DNA of 64,000 nucleotides. Source: Byssothecium circinans (lineage: Eukaryota > Ascomycota > Dothideomycetes > Pleosporales > Massarinaceae). Position 1 is the stretch's first letter. Each line of letters begins with the position of its first letter. Both the position numbers and the translations under genes were made by a program. The notes beneath the pieces were generated by a model, which searched no databases, was not told the origin of the DNA, and saw nothing but the letters and a program-made list of their open reading frames with translations. Location of the stretch: the NCBI GenBank assembly GCA_010015675.1, contig ML977045.1, forward strand, positions 58,102 through 122,101. The letters run 5' to 3'. Of the stretch, positions 10,690 through 22,003 are shown piece by piece.

Positions 10690-12490
10690 CTTAAGGCTCT
10701 CTACTACCTATAGGCCTTATAATAGCTCTCTTTTTTAGAGTAGCTTTAGTAGGAGCCTTAAGGCAGCGCTTCTTACCCTTTTAGGAAGTTTTAAGAGCTT
10801 ATTTAAGTTATTTTGCAGTCTTGCGAGCTGCCTATCGTGAGGCTTACTTAGTAGCCTTCTTAGCCTTCTCCCTCTCCCTTAATATCCTAGCCTTAGCCCT
10901 TGCCTAACGCCTTATCTCCTTCTCCCTTACCTTAGCCTACCTTACCTCCTTATAAAGCCTATTTATCTTAGCTTTTTAGTGTTATACCTACTCCTCCTCG
11001 CGCTCCTTAAGCTGCTATTAATCACGTACCTCCTTTACCTTCCTTAGAGACTAGAATATAGCTCCACCTTAATACTCCTTAGGCTCCTTAAGTAGGAGAG
11101 GCTTACCTTACTTCCTGCGCGTCCTCTCATTAATTAGAGCCTTGCGTAGGCCCTTAACTTTATACTTAAAGAGGGCTTTTTAAGTTAAGATTTAGTAGAA
11201 GGCCTAGCTTAGCTTTTAAGCTTATCTATCACCTTAATCCTTGACTACCTAACGTAGTAGACCTTTAGTCTTCCTCTAGTTTAAGGCATTTAAGGCTAAG
11301 GACTTGCTATTACTTAAGGAGCTTAAGCTAGTGTTAAACCTCTTTAATATAACCTTAGGATTAAAGGGTAAGAGGCCTATAGCTTTAAAGGCCTTAAGGA
11401 TTATTATTTCCTTAAAGGAGGCCTGCCAGGCTTAGTAGAAGAGGGGGAAAAAATCCCTCTTACTTATTAAGGTAAGGCCTTAGCTCCTCTCTATAAAGGC
11501 TAAGACCTTATTTAAGTACGCTATTAAGAGAGGCTTAAACATAACCACATTAAGCGGATATAGCGTATGGGTTAAGTAAGGAGGATAGATTGCAAGGAGG
11601 ATCTTATTCTAATTACAGTACTTAATAAAATCCATTGTAAGGTGAGATCTATAGCTATCTAGAATAAGTAATTAATAGGAGGATTAAGCCTTCACCTTAG
11701 TACCGCGATCAAATACCTGTTTAAGCCACGCAAGGCTGATATCGTTGTTCGTCCAGCCAGAGGGTGATGAGGAGATTCGAATCTGATAAGTCTTATAATT
11801 AAGAGCCTATAGCTAAGAGTCCTATATTAATCCTGAGGTTAACTAATAAATAAGAGTAGGCTTAAGGTAAGATCTATTAGCGTAGATATAGGCTAGCAGC
11901 GTTATCCACTCTCGCGAGCTATCCTGGATAGTACTCCTCTTCTTCCCATCCTCATATAAGGCCCTACTAAAGATCCTCTTTAAGCAACCTATGATACCAA
12001 GCAGGAAGCCCTTCTCATCCATATTGTAGGTATGACGCGCCTTAACGTGATACTGCTCAATCTTTTCACGTAGGAGGTCGAAGTAGAGGCTATATTTCCT
12101 CCCTAAATTAGCCTTGTGGTGACTATTATCTATGCCCGTCATCCATTTTAAGATGAGCTCATCTTGGTGTCGCTGCATAAAGCGATCAACCCAGTTTACT
12201 CCAAGCTCTCTCCTTGCGATCTGTGAGGCGAAATTTCTTATTATAGCTCGTGTAGGTGGAAGGCCTCGCCTAGTGAGTTCTCTAATATAGAGTAAGAGCT
12301 CCTGCTCTTGTTGTGGATAGAGAGCCTGCTGATGTTCGTAGCGGGTAGCGCGCGTGGTTGAGACGCCCTGGTGTCTTCGTCTAAGCGTTGTATAGCTGTA
12401 ACCATAATCTCTTGCAATCTTTCTATAGCTAAATTGTTCTCCAGGTTCTAGCGATTCGATCGCTGCTATTGCAGCCTCGATTGAGGTCAT
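10690..12490 (-). pseudogene. Fot1/pogo-like transposase, C-terminal half destroyed
   Basis: From ATG 12490 an open frame of 215 codons runs to 11843. It has a psq/HTH-like segment (residues about 19-41, FSYRKIARDYGYSYTTLRRR), a CENP-B-type HTH (about 57-90) and the first catalytic Asp of the DDE_1 domain at about residue 158 in YNMDEKGF. Downstream the homologous frame continues with stops: a SHLTMDFIKYC-like stretch near 11,600-11,650 at the second Asp, then a Lys/Glu-rich tail to about 10,690. The family normally runs 500-600 residues. A truncated DNA-binding fragment is the most this copy could make. Confidence 0.8.
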
Positions 12491-12537
12491 ATTAGTGGAG
12501 TTATCGCGTGTTGAAGTTGAGGCCTTGTCTTGGTGGG

Positions 12538-12579
12538 TGGGTCGTTTCGCCGGGGGGGTCGCTTCGGGGTGAACCTCGG
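12538..12579 (-). repeat. Right TIR of the pogo-like element
   Basis: This is the GC-rich, apparently unmutated TIR. Its outer end on the minus strand begins CCGAGGTTCACCCC, and it is bounded by TA at 12580-12581. The transposase ATG lies about 50 bp inside it. Confidence 0.8.
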
Positions 12580-13737
12580 TAGCGGAAAGAACTTTTGACC
12601 ACTCGCTGTAATAACTATTTCTTTGGAGTTATTAAATATCGCTGTCTAATGGACGTGTAGATTTTTTCTAAGATGTTGGCGGTATAGAGAATTGACGATA
12701 CAGGCTGGTTTGTAAGTTTGAAAGCGATCGGACTTGAGGTGATTGAGATAGGAGCGAGGGGACGTTGGTAGCAAGTTCTTGCGGAGGGCTTGGCGAAAGC
12801 GATGAGAGCGATTTTGTGATTTGAATGGTGAGTTTCTGTTTTTTGGGGGGGTTTGAGAAATCTTTGCATGGCAGCTTGTAGGTGTGAGAATATTTAGTGA
12901 TTTTTATTATTGGATTGTGCGAGGAAATTGGGGTGCCCTTTGAAGGGTATATGTAACTGCACGTGGTGCTTTCTAACCTTAGAGGGATCCTACCTTCTCA
13001 GAACAATTCATCAACAGCTATTTCTTAATTTAAACCTATCTACAGCTTATTGGCTGCTTATTTATAAGAGGTATATGTGGAGGAATTGAGCTTAAGGGAG
13101 GAATGACTCATTAACTATGTGTTTTGAGACGGCACGATCCCCGTAAGGAATATTGTGAGTCACGTGATTCTCTTCACTTGGAAACAACCACTAAATATTC
13201 AATGTTCATGTAGATAATATTGAATGTTAGAACATGGCGTTGTGACTTGCGAACTTGTATGCATTTATTACTGTCTGGATGATTGATCTTTCGCTCACTC
13301 AAAACCGTCCACTCACTGTGCCCACTTGCAACTTTCAAAGTTCAGGCATCCCAACGTAACCCTCACTACAATGTGCGCTGCAATGATCTTCTAGGCCCCC
13401 TATTATCCAAAGCTGCGCGGATAAATAAATAAATACGAAAAGAGTATGCAACATGTGCACAAAATCATAGGCTCTTCGTTCAGTTCGAGTGTCTCGTGCA
13501 GTGTTGGACGTTAGGCGGCCACGGCACCTAAACACCACCACGGACAGATAAGGAAGGTGCTAGGTTTCCCTAGATGCCAGGCCCCGACGTTGCAATGCTA
13601 TACAGCAGCCATGAGGGCGACGGTATCCTCGGCGGTTCGCAGTCATATACTAACCTTCGCACAATTTAGCAGCCGCAAACCGTAAAAAGCATTGCGAGAA
13701 TGCCATTCAACGCAAGGCTGTAAACCCAACAACGAAA
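12580..13737. other. Intergenic, border between RIP block and gene island
   Basis: Base composition returns to normal here. I found no coding pattern: the short open frames have no recognisable motif and lack convincing splice structure. The right part is the upstream region of the protease gene. Confidence 0.5.
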
Positions 13738-15089
13738 ATGGCGCCGCTATTTCCATCCCTTTTCTTCTGCGTCGCGGTATCTGGTAAGAGCATTAAACTC
13801 GACTTCCAAGTCGTCGAGCTCTCACACGATCCGTTACATCCTCGCGACAACCCGCGACCTCGCGCGCTGAACCTCCCACTCTACAACGACTTCCCGCACC
13901 AAGTCCGCCTCCCTCATCCCCCCCTCCCCTCCTCTCCTCTTCCATCCCCTCTAACAACCCCCCACAGCGCCACCTCATCAACATCACCGCCGGCAGCCCC
14001 CCACAAGCCTTTCCGTGCTCCTCGACACAGGCTCAACAGACCTCTGGCTCCCCTCCCACACCTCTCCAGCATGTGCCCCCAACTGTCCCCCAGGGACCTG
14101 GGACCCCTCGGCCTTCACCACCGCCATCGACATCAATATCCCGTACAACGCAACCTTCGGCAGCACGCCCGACAACCCCATGCTAGGCAAGTACTACAAC
14201 GACACCGTCAGTCTCGGCGGCGTCGATCTCGCGAACCAAACCTTCGCGCTCGCAGAAGTCGTTCCTATTAACTACAATGCGGGACATTGGGGCATCTTGG
14301 GCATGGGGAGTAAATTCATGTCGAGCGCGTACATGGATCCGTGGGGGCCTGTGTATCACGATGCAGACAAGGCGCCGTTGCCGGTGTGGCTGCATCTCTA
14401 CGACGCGGGGGTGATTGAGAAGAAGATGTTTAGCGTGTGGTTGAATGCTCAGAATGCGAGCACGGGGTCTGTGTTGTTTGGGGGTGTGGACGAGTCGAAG
14501 TTTGAGGGAGGGTTGATGAGCACGCTGGTTTTGCTGCAGAGGCCTGCGCGGTTGTTTACGGGTTGGTTTGACGACGGTGGCTCGTGTTGATGCTGGGACG
14601 GGGGAAGTGGAGATGCTTACGCCCGTGGATTGGAGATTGGTTGCGACGGTGGATACCGGGTCGCCGAATTTGTACTTGCCGTCGACGCTGTACAAAGCTA
14701 TCGCTGCGCCGCTGAATGTTAGTATGCATCCGAATACTGAAGGTGTGCCTACGCCTTACGTCCCATGCACTCTTTGCTCGTCGGACGATTCGCTGGAATT
14801 GGGATTCGCAGGTCGCGGTGGAAGTGCTGGACCGAAGATCCGTATGCCGTATCGTGAGATGATTTACCGGTTTGGCACTCCGGCTCCTATCGGGGAGGTT
14901 AAAGATGAGGATGGGAATGAGATGTGTTATTTGGGAGTTATTCCTTGGGATGGAAATGATATCGTGTTGGTTGGGGCGGTCCTGACGAGGAACGCATACG
15001 TGGTTTTTGATGGGGAAGAGTTGGAGCTGAGGATGGCGCAGGTGAAGACAGCGACGCTGCCGGCGCCGACGCCATATTGTGAGATCTGA
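13738..15089 (+). pseudogene. Pepsin-like (A1) aspartic protease, two frameshifts
   Basis: ATG 13738 opens a signal-peptide-like start (MAPLFPSLFFCVAVSG). An intron fits at 13903-13967. Exon 2 begins RHLINITAGSPPQAF, the typical lead-in to the first active site. The catalytic VLLDTGSTDLWLPS follows in another frame, so one base appears to be missing near 14013. The frame continues to FGGVDESKFEGG, then must shift by one extra base near 14566 to reach the second half, with the second catalytic motif ATVDTGSPNLYLPS and stop at 15087-15089. Both catalytic Asp motifs survive, so the gene is either newly dead or carries sequence errors. The intact product would be a secreted or vacuolar acid protease. 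Confidence 0.7.
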
Positions 15090-15554
15090 TGGTTTGGATA
15101 AGAGTTGATGTGTTTCGAGTACACTATATGTGCGCTTTCGTTCTCGGTAATGGTGGGAAATTAGGGACCCGTGGATACCTTGCGCTTTCCGCAAGTGATG
15201 AATTCGAACGGCTCAGTAGACTGCAGTGCCTGGCCTTGAATGCGTATCACACGTTCTGCAAGCTCTTGTTCATCGCTCAAGCTACCATGGTATCGAACGT
15301 CGACGATGTATGATGAAAATTGATGAGAAGGGATAAGGTCGGAAAGGAAGCGCGGCCAATGACGATGATATTTGTACCTCGGCACATCTCTGTTCGGCTT
15401 ACGCCTTCTCCACGACTCCTCGCATATCTTAAACAACTACCAAACTCTCTCCTCTTCTATCTCCGTCTCCTAAAGCTCACCTTTGCGAATCGCTTTCCTG
15501 TAAAAGTATCAGAAGTCAAAAACATTAAGCGGACTGGGCCCCTAACATTCCACC
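15090..15554. other. Intergenic
   Basis: Shared 3' region of the protease and 5' region of the ABM gene. There is an open frame across 15320-15805, but its first two thirds have no recognisable content and its end is simply exon 2 of the ABM gene. Nothing else is seen. Confidence 0.5.
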
Positions 15555-15987
15555 ATGCCATTCGACGTCATCGCCCTCATCTACCCCAAACCAGGCAAAG
15601 CCGACAGAGTACACCTCCCACCACTATCACCACCGCCAAAGCACTAATCCCTTCCCAGGTCGAAGAACTGCTCAAAACCGCCGCCGCAGCCGTGAAAGCC
15701 AATGAACCCGGGACGTTGAAATACCAAATCAATCGCGAAACCAATGGCGATGCGCCGACATTTATAATGCTGGAAACGTACGCGCTGAACCCCCCAGTGG
15801 TTTAAGTATTGGAGTACTGATAGTCATATGTTTTTGTAGGTATAAGGATCAAACAGCGCTGAAAGTGCACGGTGGGACGGATTATTTCAAGGATATGGGG
15901 CGGAAGATGAAGCAGGAAGAGCTTTTGGCGGCGCCGATGAAGGTGCTGTTTACGAAGGAGGTTGGGGGGTTTGCTAGCAAGTTGTGA
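15555..15987 (+). CDS. Small ABM-domain (antibiotic biosynthesis monooxygenase-like) protein
   Basis: Three exons (15555-15608, 15659-15777, 15840-15987) splice into 106 codons. Both introns (50 and 62 nt) have GT...AG ends and CTAAT- or CTGAT-type branch sites. The protein starts MPFDVIALIYPKPGKADR, then VEELLKTAAAAVKANEPGTL and a C-terminal LKVHGGTDYFKDMGRKM. This layout of beta strand, helix and an ExxPGxLxYxxxR-like core is that of the dimeric alpha/beta-barrel ABM fold. Such proteins act as cofactor-free monooxygenases or small-molecule binders. The substrate cannot be inferred. It has no signal peptide and is probably cytosolic. The exons sum exactly to a multiple of three, which supports the model. 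Confidence 0.8.
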
Positions 15988-16419
15988 GCATGAGGATACC
16001 CTTATTAAAGTATATAGAGAAGACTAGGGTGGAATATTTAGGGGGAATATGTTTCCCTAGCTTGGTATATCATATTTAGTATATACTACTACATACGTAT
16101 ATAATGGGGCAATGCGGGGCAAACAGCTACCCACAGTATGACACCACTGCCTATTTCATTCCACACTACGGAGTAGGCAGCCCTCAAATATGAAATACAG
16201 TCTCCCCCCACCGCTCGCGAGCCTAGCGTGGTTCTGTAACTAGGGGATTCAACCAATCGGAATGCCCGTGAGCGCGCTTTAACCTCGTATTTAGAGACTT
16301 AGCTGGTTTTAGTGGGATTTCAGTGGTGCTAGGCCCCAGAGCTACGGCATCCGTTTCCCTTACATAGATACGCGCTGCCAACTTTCCGTCCTCAACAACC
16401 CAGCTTGTCATTATTAGAA
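15988..16419. other. Intergenic, short AT-rich patch
   Basis: An AT-rich segment around 16,000-16,110 with repeated TATAT is followed by normal sequence upstream of the next ATG. No gene, TIR or direct repeat was found. Confidence 0.4.
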
Positions 16420-17682
16420 ATGGCGTCAATATCAAAATCACGATCCCAACTGCAAGCGCTCGCAATTGCGGCCGAGACCGCCATAGACGCCCTGCGTATA
16501 GCAGACTCAGCATGCAGAGCCCTGCGCCTCCGAGCCGACGCGCGTAAACGCCGTGACGATCCCTACAGTGACGTCGAGGACTCGCTCGACGAAGACTCAT
16601 TCGGCAATCCAGAAGCAGACCCCTCCAGCCATCCCGAAGAAGAAGAAGACTCGTTTGATCTTGAAGCCGCCACGCAACGCCTCGAAGACGAGAGATCGCG
16701 GTGCAGGGAGCAGGTCAGACAGGCCCAGAAAGCATTCCTCATTCTGTTCGAAAAGTGTGCGAAGGAAGACGTACGTCCGGTCCTGGAAGCCTTACACGGA
16801 GCCATGAGGGAAAGGCTGCCCTTGGAAATACGAACTCTGATATATACCTATCTCGTCTCCGCTCCCTGGCCGCACCACCGTAATGCCACCAACGTCGTCC
16901 ACATCGGCCGCGAGAGATGCATCGACGAGCACTACCGAGACATCATTTTCCCCGCGAGGAAAGCTGCTTGGCGATTCTCGCATCTCGCCTTCTTCATGGG
17001 GACCGTCGATGTCCATGAGCTCGGCGGCTGGTTGCTGAATCCGGAGTACGTTGGTCCGGCCATGGCTCGCGAGATGGCCGAAGTGTACTACAGCAGTAAA
17101 GAATTCCATGTCGACGATATCGGTCATCTTAAAGAACTTCTAATGAGCGATCGATCAGGGACAGGCTTTAAACCTTACGACTTCATTCGGGGGAAGTTCA
17201 CAGTGGAGACGACGATATGGCTTACGTCGCCGGATACGACGAGTGAATACGCGCGTCTTCATGGCTTGTACGAGGAACTTAATTCTTTGAACCTCCTGAC
17301 GCGGAAATCACAGCTTGAGGTTGACATTAGGATGCTTATCTTAACGCCCATGTGGATGTCGGAGGGGGAAGGGGTACGCCGCCTTTATAATGTTATGGAA
17401 GCTGTGCGCACGCCGATTTACGATCTTAGATACTCTGGGGCCAAAGTCACGCTTAAGGTTGTGACGGAGCGGAGTTTTGCCACTAGTTTGATTTCATCAG
17501 AGCCGATAAACAATAGTGTATGGGATAGAGAGGCGTGGGGGAGAGAGAAGACGAGGGAGGGTTGGGTGCCGAGTGAAAATTTTGTTGCTCCGGAGGAGAT
17601 TGGTGGGATGGAGGGAATAGAGAGATTGAAAGGTTTGTTGAGGAGGCAGTTGGCATCCGCAGTCGTTGAAGCTCGAGACTGA
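16420..17682 (+). CDS. Hypothetical protein with 2EXR/F-box-like segment
   Basis: A single-exon frame of 420 codons from ATG 16420; an upstream TTG in the same frame is unlikely to be used. The N-terminal third is a helical, charged region with an acidic stretch (about residues 47-85, rich in Asp, Glu and Ser), then an Arg/Glu-rich likely coiled coil. Near residue 135 comes RLPLEIRTLIYTYLV, which has the LPxEIRxxIY form seen at the start of 2EXR and F-box-like domains in Dothideomycete hypothetical proteins. No catalytic motif is visible and there is no signal peptide or membrane segment. Such proteins are numerous and poorly known, and the F-box-like role is an inference from one motif. Confidence 0.75.
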   Translation: MASISKSRSQLQALAIAAETAIDALRIADSACRALRLRADARKRRDDPYSDVEDSLDEDSFGNPEADPSSHPEEEEDSFDLEAATQRLEDERSRCREQVRQAQKAFLILFEKCAKEDVRPVLEALHGAMRERLPLEIRTLIYTYLVSAPWPHHRNATNVVHIGRERCIDEHYRDIIFPARKAAWRFSHLAFFMGTVDVHELGGWLLNPEYVGPAMAREMAEVYYSSKEFHVDDIGHLKELLMSDRSGTGFKPYDFIRGKFTVETTIWLTSPDTTSEYARLHGLYEELNSLNLLTRKSQLEVDIRMLILTPMWMSEGEGVRRLYNVMEAVRTPIYDLRYSGAKVTLKVVTERSFATSLISSEPINNSVWDREAWGREKTREGWVPSENFVAPEEIGGMEGIERLKGLLRRQLASAVVEARD

Positions 17683-19157
17683 ACATGGGCGGATCGAGCT
17701 GAAAAAGGCTGAAAGGTTTTCTTCATCGTTTGTACTAAGATGTCTGTTTTTGAGTCGCAGTCGGATGGCTGTTGGGTTTGAAGCCTTAACTACTGCGCAG
17801 CCATAATGCAGATTGACTTTGCCCTATCGTCTTTTAGATCCAGAGCAATAATTTCTATTTCTGAATATGGGGATATTGAGTTTATAGTGTAATTTATTGG
17901 AGGATTGGGCGATTAGTCGGTAATCCATGCATAGTGCTGGGATGGCAAACTATACGATATTTGTAAAGCCAGTTTTCGATACTTCAAGCTGGCAGCTCTT
18001 GAAGCAATGGAGAAGAAGACGTTCTAGGCTCTTTATTCTACCGATATAAGCAGCACGCGCCATGTTACTGTTTTTGGTGAGGGGGTGAAAGTAACAAGAT
18101 TTTGACACCGTGCGCCTGGTTTCTTATTTTTCTTCGAACGACCCTACTCGCATACAGAGTAACTACAACAGCGCAACGTTGCTCACCGCATGTTCGCTGT
18201 CGTTTTCGCTTCCAAGAATAGGTAAAATTAAGCTTCTCCGAAATATCTAAGATGCTTAAACTTAGCTACGGCGACTAGTCAAAAAACTGCTCAAAGGCGG
18301 GCAGGGCGTAAGACCCCTATGCCTAACCTCTCGCATATATTCAATGCTAGCCTCCAAAAATGACTTGGTAAGTTTGAACGGGAAAAGCCTTTATAATGCG
18401 GAATTTGAAAGCATGCCTTTCTTCGTCTTCATCTGCCGCATTTTCTCCATCATGTGGACGACGGCTACCTGGAAATTTCTTCCTCCGATGGATGCTTCGC
18501 GACCGCGGAAATACCCCATCGTGGCTGATGTACTTGGGCGCTTTTGCGGGGATATTCATTGCAGCGCCAGGGCTTTGTATTTGGAGGATAGCGGTTTTTG
18601 ATAATGATATGGATGAAGTGTTTGGGTGGCAGTCGTCTGGCGTGTTGAGTCTGAATGAGATTTTGATGTGTGGGGGTGCGAGCTTTTGGGAGAAGTTCGC
18701 TGCGATTATGCCTTATATTTTTTTGGTTTACGCTCAAGATTGCGAACTCGGAGATTTATATAGTTCATGAGTTAGGGAGATTGAAGACGCAACATCACTA
18801 CCAGTGCGCTCGAGAGTGAAGGCTATTGGAGGATAAGCGGACTTATGAATTTTTCTAGAGTTCGTGAAGGACGCAATTGAAGACCTACGAGTGGCGCTGA
18901 GGGGGTTTGAAACTTCGGATAAACGCATTCGAGACGAGACATGAGATATTGTAAGCAATAGTAGGAACGTTTGGAGGAAGGTTGAAGCAAGGCACGTCTA
19001 GAGATCCAAGGTGCGAGAAGAAAATAAGGCAATGTGCAAAAATGAACTGTAACTGAGGTACGCTTTTGCATTCATCAGATTGCACGATCTTTATTCCTGA
19101 TCCCTCTACCTTACAAACCCCCTTCATAGTTCTTAAAAACTTCCCTAGAAGCGACCC
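17683..19157. other. Intergenic with one doubtful small ORF (18396-18770)
   Basis: The only candidate is a 124-codon plus-strand frame from ATG 18396. It contains a hydrophobic stretch (SWLMYLGAFAGIFIAAPGL) and a second one near its end. It has no recognisable family, and an overlapping frame from ATG 18344 begins just before a GTAAGT, so splicing may alter it. I would not call it a gene without transcripts. The rest holds nothing recognisable. Confidence 0.3.
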
Positions 19158-20107
19158 TCAAATACCGAAGAAAGCGATCTCATTAGACTCGTGCGTCGGC
19201 ACAGAATGTCCAACACCCTGCGCACTGTACCCCACAAGCTGCGCAGTATTTGTATCGCCACTGCCATAAATCGTCTGCGTATATCCGCTCTGGGGCGTAT
19301 TCATCGCCGTCTTCGATGTCGTAAGACCCAGCACATTACTCCATTGCTTCAAGCTCTCCTGATAATTCGCATACCTCAGCGTGTTGTCCGAAGTACCATG
19401 CCAGATCATCATCCTGGGCCTAGTGCCATTGTAGCCGGGATAGTATCCTCTGGTCAGGTCTCCCCACTGCTGCGCTGTCTTGGTCAATTGGCCGTTGGCG
19501 CAGTTGTTGCTCCAGCCTGGAGGGTCTTGGGTAGCGGTCGAGCCTTGCACAAAGAAGCAGCCGTCGGGCACGCCGGAGTACGAGGCCGCGGCTTTGAAGA
19601 CGTCGGGGTACGCGCCGGCCATGACCTGAGACATCATGGCGCCGCTGGAGGTGCCGGTTGTGAAGACTCTTTCTTTATCGCCGCCATATTTGTCAATGGC
19701 GTATTTTACCATGTTGGCGATTGTTTGGGAGTCGCCGCCGCCGTCGTGGCTGAGTGCTGCGCTTGTTGTTAGAAGTGATATTGAGTGAATTTAGGGACGA
19801 ACGACTCACAAGCTGTGGATGCGACATCGAAGCACCCACCGCTAGACCTAGAGTTGGGATAGATGACAATGAAGCCCTTCGAGTTGGCTAGTGGCTGATA
19901 TTTTGTTGATGATGCATAACCGGTAGCAGATCCCTGGCAGTGGTGGATTGCGACGAGAATGGGAGCGGGCTTCTTCAGCGTGGTAGGTACGTAGACATAC
20001 ATGCCTAGCTTCGTAGGGCCAGCATTGAAGTCATTGACTTTGGTGGGCGCTTGAGCGCTACCTAGCGTTGCAAGAGCGGCGGTGGAAAATATCGAGATAT
20101 ACTTCAT
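19158..20107 (-). CDS. Secreted CE1 esterase (acetylxylan / feruloyl esterase type)
   Basis: Two exons on the minus strand (20107-19810, 19756-19158) join across a 53-nt intron and give 298 residues. The start is ATG 20107, because it opens a classic signal peptide (MKYISIFSTAALATLGSAQA). The mature part carries LVAIHHCQGSA, CFDVAST, the nucleophile elbow TGTSSGAMM (Ser about 136), an acid-site WHGTSDNTL and the C-terminal GVGHSVPTHE with the catalytic His. This is the Ser-Asp-His triad of the esterase_phb/CE1 group, which removes acetyl or feruloyl groups from plant xylan. Length is normal and no CBM1 is attached. It stands alone with its own promoter. Whether acetyl or feruloyl is preferred cannot be told. 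Confidence 0.9.
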
Positions 20108-20845
20108 GTTGGCGGAGCAATGTGTGGTGTTGAACTTCCAGTATCGGGTGTTGGGAGGCTGGACCGAGATCATATAGCCATCTTGTGTGGACGCATGTGG
20201 TGGGGACGGAGTTTTGATTCGGCATCATATACAAACCTTCATTCCTGCTGCGGTTAATGTGAGCCCTTACTCGCTAATCTATTTATACACAGCCTTGTCC
20301 GGATGTGGAAATCTGGGGAAGTCAAGTATGGGGGAATCTGCAAAAGCCGAGAGTGTATTTGGAGGCCTGAGAGTAATTGGTCAACCCATGAGCTTGATTC
20401 CGTACCCCCGGTGTGCTTAATGTGGATGCGATGATTGTTTGTGTGGAGATGCTTCGGGCCCTCGGCATTGCGAGCACATTTCATTTCGGCTGGTTGAGGT
20501 GGATAAATTCGACGACCATATCCCCACCCTAAATTGAACGACATCAGTAGGGAAAATAACACTGAATAGCTACTCCTGTATATTGTAACTGAAGTGTATG
20601 CGAGTATACATAGAGCGACACCCAGGTGGGGCCCATGTCACTACCATAGGTACCTCCTCGCGACCTTGAGGCCTTCCAGAAATGTCAGATCATGTCGATC
20701 GTCGTTGGCGGAGCCAGTCGTTCATTCGTGGACTTGTTGGATAATATTACGCGATTAAATACGCATACCTGTTAGATGATCAATTAGAGATCTTAGTCGA
20801 CGCTCCCATCGTTCCCACTTCCGATCGACTAACAAACGAAATATC
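20108..20845. other. Intergenic between divergent-tail genes
   Basis: Contains the upstream region of the CE1 esterase gene. Short open frames on both strands carry no recognisable motif. Confidence 0.45.
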
Positions 20846-22003
20846 CTATCCCTCCAAGTCGTTTTCCGACTTCAAAGACACCGGTCGTGATGTCTTGCTA
20901 TCCACTTCCTCTGAGGTGACAAGCACTTCTTGCTGCTGCCAGATCTTCAATGGCATACCGAACTCGCCGTTGATCTCTTCCTAGCTCTCCGCCGGACTGA
21001 TGTCGATAGCGTGAGGGTCTCCCACCCTCTTCGTCACGGTGTCTCGGTGTACCGCTACTGAAGTTTCCATAGGTAAAGTGCATCCCCCGCTTCCCTCGCC
21101 CCATCGCCTGTTGGGTCGCCAGATGACCTGCCACTGCGAGAGGAAAAGCCACTCGGACCGGACATGCTTTTCAGTACCATATTGTATGGTCCAAGTGAGG
21201 AGTAGATTGGACGTAATAGTCGCAGTTGAAACCTCTCGAATGTAACAATATATCCAGTGCGTTCCGTAAGGCTGTCTGAGAGTGTAGTACATTGAACAAG
21301 ATGGCAGAGAGAATGGTGAAGCCTGCAAGGGCAAAAACGGCAGCGAGCGTGACTCTTAGTTTGGGTGGGGGTCACGAGGCGAAGAGGGCGCGCATGGGAA
21401 AGCTGATGATCATCAAATCGGACGAGATGTTGAAAATTGCGTTTATGATCATGTGGTTGACTTTGGTTGAGAATTGTACTACAGGGGAAGGTCAGTCGAA
21501 ATTTTCGACGTCCGATAATACTGCAGTAGAATTAGGCACGTACAATGTGGCCTGGGTATCTGCCAATAAAGATGGAATAGCCGACACGAAACGAACCATA
21601 ACGTGTGCATGATCACGAAGCTGACAGTAACATAGATTGTCGCTACCTGAACACTCTGTGGTGTCTCAGGCTCATACTGTGCCCATTCATGTTGGCAGTG
21701 TGGCAGGTGGTGGGCTCCTCGGGCTACTTGCGTTAGAGTAGAGAAACGGCAGGCTGCCTTTGCAACTCCAGATGACAACCGTTTGGAGGCGCTCGGCGAC
21801 CAGGACTCACTTTGATCCAAACACACTGGTCTCGATATCTTCGGGACTGAGGATGATGTTGTGGGCCGGATGGTCAGCATTAAGGTTCATGTGATAGTTC
21901 TACAGAAATCATGTCAAGCTTAACGAATGAGAATGTACACTCTCAATCCAATGATAGCAATCGCCAGGCTGTACCAGACCCACATCTCAATAACCAACTA
22001 CGA
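20846..22003 (-). pseudogene. SAT4/rhodopsin-domain integral membrane protein, broken
   Basis: The family pattern can be followed down the minus strand through several frames: a first-helix piece (WYSLAIAIIGLRVY) near 21,950; LSPEDIETSVFGSK; SFVIMHTLWF and CRLFHLYWQIP; then, after a convincing 65-nt intron, STKVNHMIINAIFNISSDLM, the hallmark of fungal rhodopsin-domain (PF20684-type) proteins. VTLAAVFALAGFTILSAIL and YGTHWIYCYIREVSTATI follow, and the cytosolic tail ends with EINGEFGMPLKIW before a stop at 20846. At least one internal TGA and several one-base frame changes cannot be explained by introns, so I call it dead. Decay here is by indels rather than RIP. Confidence 0.7.

Larger units (their letters stand above)
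10464..12579 (-). mobile_element. pogo/Fot1-family DNA transposon with TIRs and TA target site
   Basis: Terminal inverted repeats of about 42 bp lie at 10464-10505 and 12538-12579 (outer sequence CCGAGGTTCACCCCGAAGCG at the right end). They are flanked by TA at 10462-10463 and 12580-12581. The 2.1-kb length, TA duplication and encoded HTH/DDE_1 transposase fit the Fot1/pogo group of Tc1/mariner elements. The left TIR differs from the right almost only by C-to-T and G-to-A changes, so the left half has been hit by RIP while the right third is nearly clean. Confidence 0.85.

Noticed and set aside
12615..12869. 84-codon minus-strand ORF beside the pogo element
   Set aside because: No ATG-supported motif, low-complexity composition and no splice partners; probably chance.
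15161..15436. 91-codon minus-strand ORF between protease and ABM gene
   Set aside because: No recognisable motif, and the flanking genes already account for the usable promoter space.
18344..18770. Two overlapping plus-strand ORFs as a gene
   Set aside because: No family match, no consistent splice model and an equally open opposite strand; mentioned only within the intergenic entry.
20254..20562. 102-codon minus-strand ORF upstream of the CE1 esterase
   Set aside because: Random-looking composition, no motif; falls in the esterase promoter region.
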